A DNA stretch of 64,000 nt from Ancylostoma caninum (lineage: Eukaryota > Nematoda > Chromadorea > Rhabditida > Ancylostomatidae), in contig JBAJFG010000136.1 in the NCBI GenBank assembly GCA_037903475.1, forward strand, positions 806,501 to 870,500. The letters run 5' to 3'. This document shows positions 60,440 through 64,000 of the stretch, in pieces (the stretch's first letter is position 1; every line of letters begins with the position of its first letter). The notes under the pieces were generated by a model. The model searched no databases. It was given only the letters and a program-made list of their open reading frames with translations, and had not been told where the DNA came from. Position numbers and translations under genes: made by a program.

Positions 60440-61035
60440 GTACTAGCTGCCGTACCCGGCTTCGCTCGGGTGTTCAATTTCTCCCGGCAATTTAAACTTG
60501 ATGTTAACAGTTCTTGAGCCAAAAAATCCTCTCAAAATGTTCATCATTTGGTGATCAGCTTAAGTGACCCTTCTTCATCTCCCCCCCCCCCCCCTCCCTC
60601 AGAAAATGGGGTGAACTTGCTTGACTCGTGAATAAATCCTTCTAGAATGCTTGCCTTACCCACGTTCAACTTTTCAGAAAATCCCAGAAGGCACGTTATC
60701 ACCAAACCGTGTGCAAGAATGCCGAAAAATCAATAAAATCAACAAGTCGATAATTTGGTGCAAAATGGTTGTCATATTTGTGTTCAGCGTATTGAGGTAC
60801 CGCAATAGGCATGTTCTCGCAAGTCTCTGGTCAAGAAGAGCGAAAAATCAATAAAATCGATATAATCGATAAACTAATCGATAGTCCTAGGTGCAAAGTA
60901 GCCTACAACCTCCGCCGGCCCGTGGAGGGTCTACCTGCAAAATTTGGTCCCGATCGGTTCATCCTCCGCGATTTCTATTCGGAACACACAAACACACACA
61001 CAAACAAACTTTCACTTTTATATATACAGATTATG
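60440..61035 (+). repeat. Interspersed SINE- or MITE-like repeat
   Basis: Starts near CTAGCTGCCGTACCCGGC, includes CTTCGCTCGGGTG, GATCAGCTTAAGTGACCC and a C-run (60,583-60,593), and ends after GCAAAATTTGGTCCCGATCG, a CA-rich run and TTTTATATATACAG. Related to 17,366-17,700. No ORF. Confidence 0.5.
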
Positions 61036-64000
61036 CACACTAACATCTAAATGGTTCGTCAGTTTTAGCACCTGCATGTTCCGCGAAATTAGGTTCTGTT
61101 TTCTGAACGCCGTTCGTTTTCTTTTCTATGGTGGGTCAGGTCTTTGGGTTGCTAGGGGTGGAAATAACTAGCAGAACCAAAACTCACATTCAGATTTGTC
61201 ACGAACTACAGTTTTCGTGAGAGGTGGGGACTCCCAGCGTTCACTTACCACTATTTACATCAGAACTTTCATAATCCATAACTGCTAATGGATGCAAGGG
61301 ACATGATGCAGTACGACGATATTCTCCCTTAAAAGCAGCACCCACGATAATTCGTCTTCAGAAACTTTGCTTTTTCTAGGCTAAGTAAGTTTGCTGATTC
61401 CAGATATAGTGTTAAAAAAGATTCAAAATAGCCGAATCGGTGCGGACGAGAAACATTGGACGAGTTTTCCGCCCACTGCGCTGTCGCCGCAGGGAATTCG
61501 ATCAATGACGCTGCGTTCTATCAGCTGATCCATATCTGCCATATGGTGCACCTTCTCAGACATTCGCGCACTTCTAGGCTCGGCCTGTAGCAGCACTGGT
61601 TTCATGGCTTCTCGAGAAGAGCTGCAGATTCGTCAGTTTCTTATCATCATCAATAAAATTGTGGTCTTATAGTGTTCATATAACATCAGCAATTGTGTTG
61701 GGTCTTGGGCAGATATTGCTGCTATGTGGAGCGACAGTGCTGCAATTGTAGGGCGGCAGTGCTGTCCCCAACTCTGAAATTTTCTGATGGTCCAGTGGTC
61801 GAAAAATTCACGAAAACTTTATTATTAACAAAAATACAGAACTAATCAGAATACACACTAAAACGAATAACATTCATGCTTAAAGCGCAACTAAGCTCCA
61901 GAAACGTCAAAAAAAAAACAATTTTCCATAAAAATCCTAAAAAATGCAATAATAGCAAAAATGTCAAGAAATACACAGCAAACCGGGTGTCTTGGGTAAG
62001 ACTAACCAAAATCTGTAATGAAATCTAACTTTTTCGAAGCCCAGGACACCCAAAAAAAACCAACCTCACAATTCAGGATGAATTTAGGAAATTTTGGGCA
62101 AAAAAGAAGTGAAATGAGGAAAAAAACTCACGATCTCGCTAGAGAAGAGAAAAGGCTCAAATTTTTTTTAAACGTAAGATACACTCTATCTATATCGTTA
62201 TGTAAAAATATTAGGCATAATACATATGTTCAACAACTCCCGACAAGGTTAGAGAATTTTGGGCTCAGTTAAACTGTGATCTCGACACAAAAAAGCCCAA
62301 AATTCCCTAAAGCAGAAAAATAAGTATAGGCAAATATTAAGCATAATCAATTTCTTCTAAGCACGTGCACTCCTCACAACAAGTTTAGCGCTCTCGAAAC
62401 TTCTACAGAACTTCCTATTCAGACAAGAAGCGCATATGAGCTGAAAATTCAAGAGAAGGCAAAAGGTTGAAGCAAAAAATTCAAACCATTCGAGGAAAGT
62501 GCTTGCGTTCCGGCACCGGTTTTGGAAGTTCTGAGGATCTCATTGGAATAACTGAGTTGAGAGAAAAAAATTGAGGCCAGAATCGGGTGGTGCAGGAGTA
62601 GTAGTCGTCGGAATTAGTGAGTGTCGGGAATTGGGAAGGCGTGGCAGGCAGGTAATTCAAGCTAAGGAAGCGGGAGCGGCGGCGGCATCGTCAGCGAAAT
62701 CGAGGAAAACTTAGAAATGCGGCAAAAATACGACAAATCCGGGAAGAGGGCGACGTAGATTGGCTATCAATTCCTAGAGTGTAAAAGCAAGAAAAAACCG
62801 TTCAGGTGACAAATCCGGGTAGATTGGCAAGAAGATAATATCTTAGAAAACAGGAAAAAAGCTATGAAACCTGGCATAACCGTGGAGATCGTGAATCAGT
62901 CCCAGGAAACAGTTAGAAAGAGCGAAGGATCAGTTGAGATTGGCGAGTGAAGGCGGTAATGTTAGAGAAAAAACTGAAATCAAGGATGAAGCAGTAGAAT
63001 TAAAACGACATGTTCGGGAGGTGAGATCAGTTGAAGTTGGCGAAAAATTCGGCAGAAAATCTTAGAAAGTCTTCGCAACGCAATGTTAGAATTTCGCAAC
63101 GTTCCAGGATGACTCTGAATGAATGATTGCAAAAACTAACGAATTTTTCCTTAAATCAAAATGGAATCTCGCAGCAAGCAACTTCCAGGGATTGCAAAAG
63201 TCGTATTTCCGAATCTGCCTGGATTTGAATGCGATCCAGATCAGAATCTACCAACCAACATCCCTTGAAATTCAGCGACAGCAAAGTAGATGCGCGTCAG
63301 TGAGAAAACGAAAACAATCGTGATGTATCATCCGCGCACTTCTTCTTCGGGTTGGAACAAAATGGGAGATTGCGCATTTCAAAAACAAGAATACACAATT
63401 GCATGTGTGAGTAGAATTCACGCAATAAGGCAAACATCAAGAAAAAAAACATCCTATAGAAAACTACTTCCGAAAACGTTGACATAGAAGATGGATGCGG
63501 ATGATAAGGATGATGAGAACAGAGATGAATGAGATGAAAGAACAAAGGTTGGAACTTCGACAAGATCTTTTAACAAGTCGGAGTTCACTGTTTTCTTTGA
63601 AACTATGGCTTCAAAAAAACCCACTTCGAGGTCTCGGTAGACCCACATGTTATTAACGATGTCCAGCGTCCTCGTCCTGTCGTCTACTTGCTAAATATCC
63701 AAGATTTTGACTACCATTTAGGCCACATCCGTGCCGCCGCACGATTGCCCCCTGAAAAATTTTCAAATCAGAACAACGCAAGCGGAGGCCGACATAAATT
63801 CTAAAGTTATATTGAAATTTCTTATGGTCTGTTCAGTTTTCGTTTCGTGCATGAACCTTATACGAAAACTAAACATAAAAGTAGGTTTCCTCCTGCACTC
63901 ATCAGTAAGGTGAAGGAAACCTACTGAATAATGTTTATCAAGTAATGTTCAATATGTGCACATATTTTTGGAATAAACTTACTTGAATATTAGCCACTAA
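61036..64000. other. Gene-free right end
   Basis: No exon with a family resemblance and no repeat recognised. About 62,400-63,100 is purine-rich on the plus strand. Could be intron or intergenic DNA. Confidence 0.4.

Overview
The window looks like nuclear DNA of a nematode, most likely a strongylid or hookworm-like clade V species. The case rests on small exons split by introns with T-rich, TTTCAG-type acceptors, a neuropeptide precursor of the nematode flp-7 type, a nematode-style carotenoid-oxygenase (BCMO) gene, and a dense load of nematode-type repeats. The species call is inference; no rRNA or mitochondrial marker is present.

Three host genes can be read, all on the minus strand. (1) A BCMO/RPE65-family gene: eight exons between 4474 and 765, whose C-terminal part is not found and probably lies off the left edge. 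(2) Two exons (14929-14842 and 14745-14578) of a CNNM-type metal-transporter gene, hemmed in by transposons. (3) An apparently complete six-exon flp-7 FMRFamide-like neuropeptide gene (28868-27543) with five copies of APMDRSSMVRFG. The three genes have no visible functional link.

The rest is mainly mobile DNA. From left to right: a decayed tyrosine-recombinase gene (7.55-8.70 kb); a decayed RTE-type LINE (9.49-12.15 kb); a 1.48 kb terminal-inverted-repeat element (12.74-14.22 kb) with a second copy at 37.28-38.76 kb; small hairpin MITEs; a dead mariner-like element (15.48-16.38 kb); and a family of non-autonomous Helitron-like elements at 18.6-20.0, 20.0-21.9, 24.5-26.1, 41.1-45.9 and 46.6-48.5 kb. 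These start TC, end in a hairpin finishing CTAG, sit between A and T, and carry arrays of a ~60 bp minisatellite. A Penelope-like element with RT and GIY-YIG domains (42.09-45.42 kb) is inserted in one Helitron, with a 13 bp target duplication and a hAT MITE nested inside it. A second Penelope 3' fragment lies at 50.7-51.5 kb. A TA-flanked foldback element fills 38.80-40.36 kb.

The right third holds a nearly perfect 3.4 kb palindrome (51,838-55,247; arms of 1,444 bp), a 59 bp tandem array related to the Helitron minisatellite (59.17-59.69 kb), a short RT fragment, and a long stretch with no recognisable gene. The 30-37 kb and 61-64 kb regions are largely featureless to the eye.
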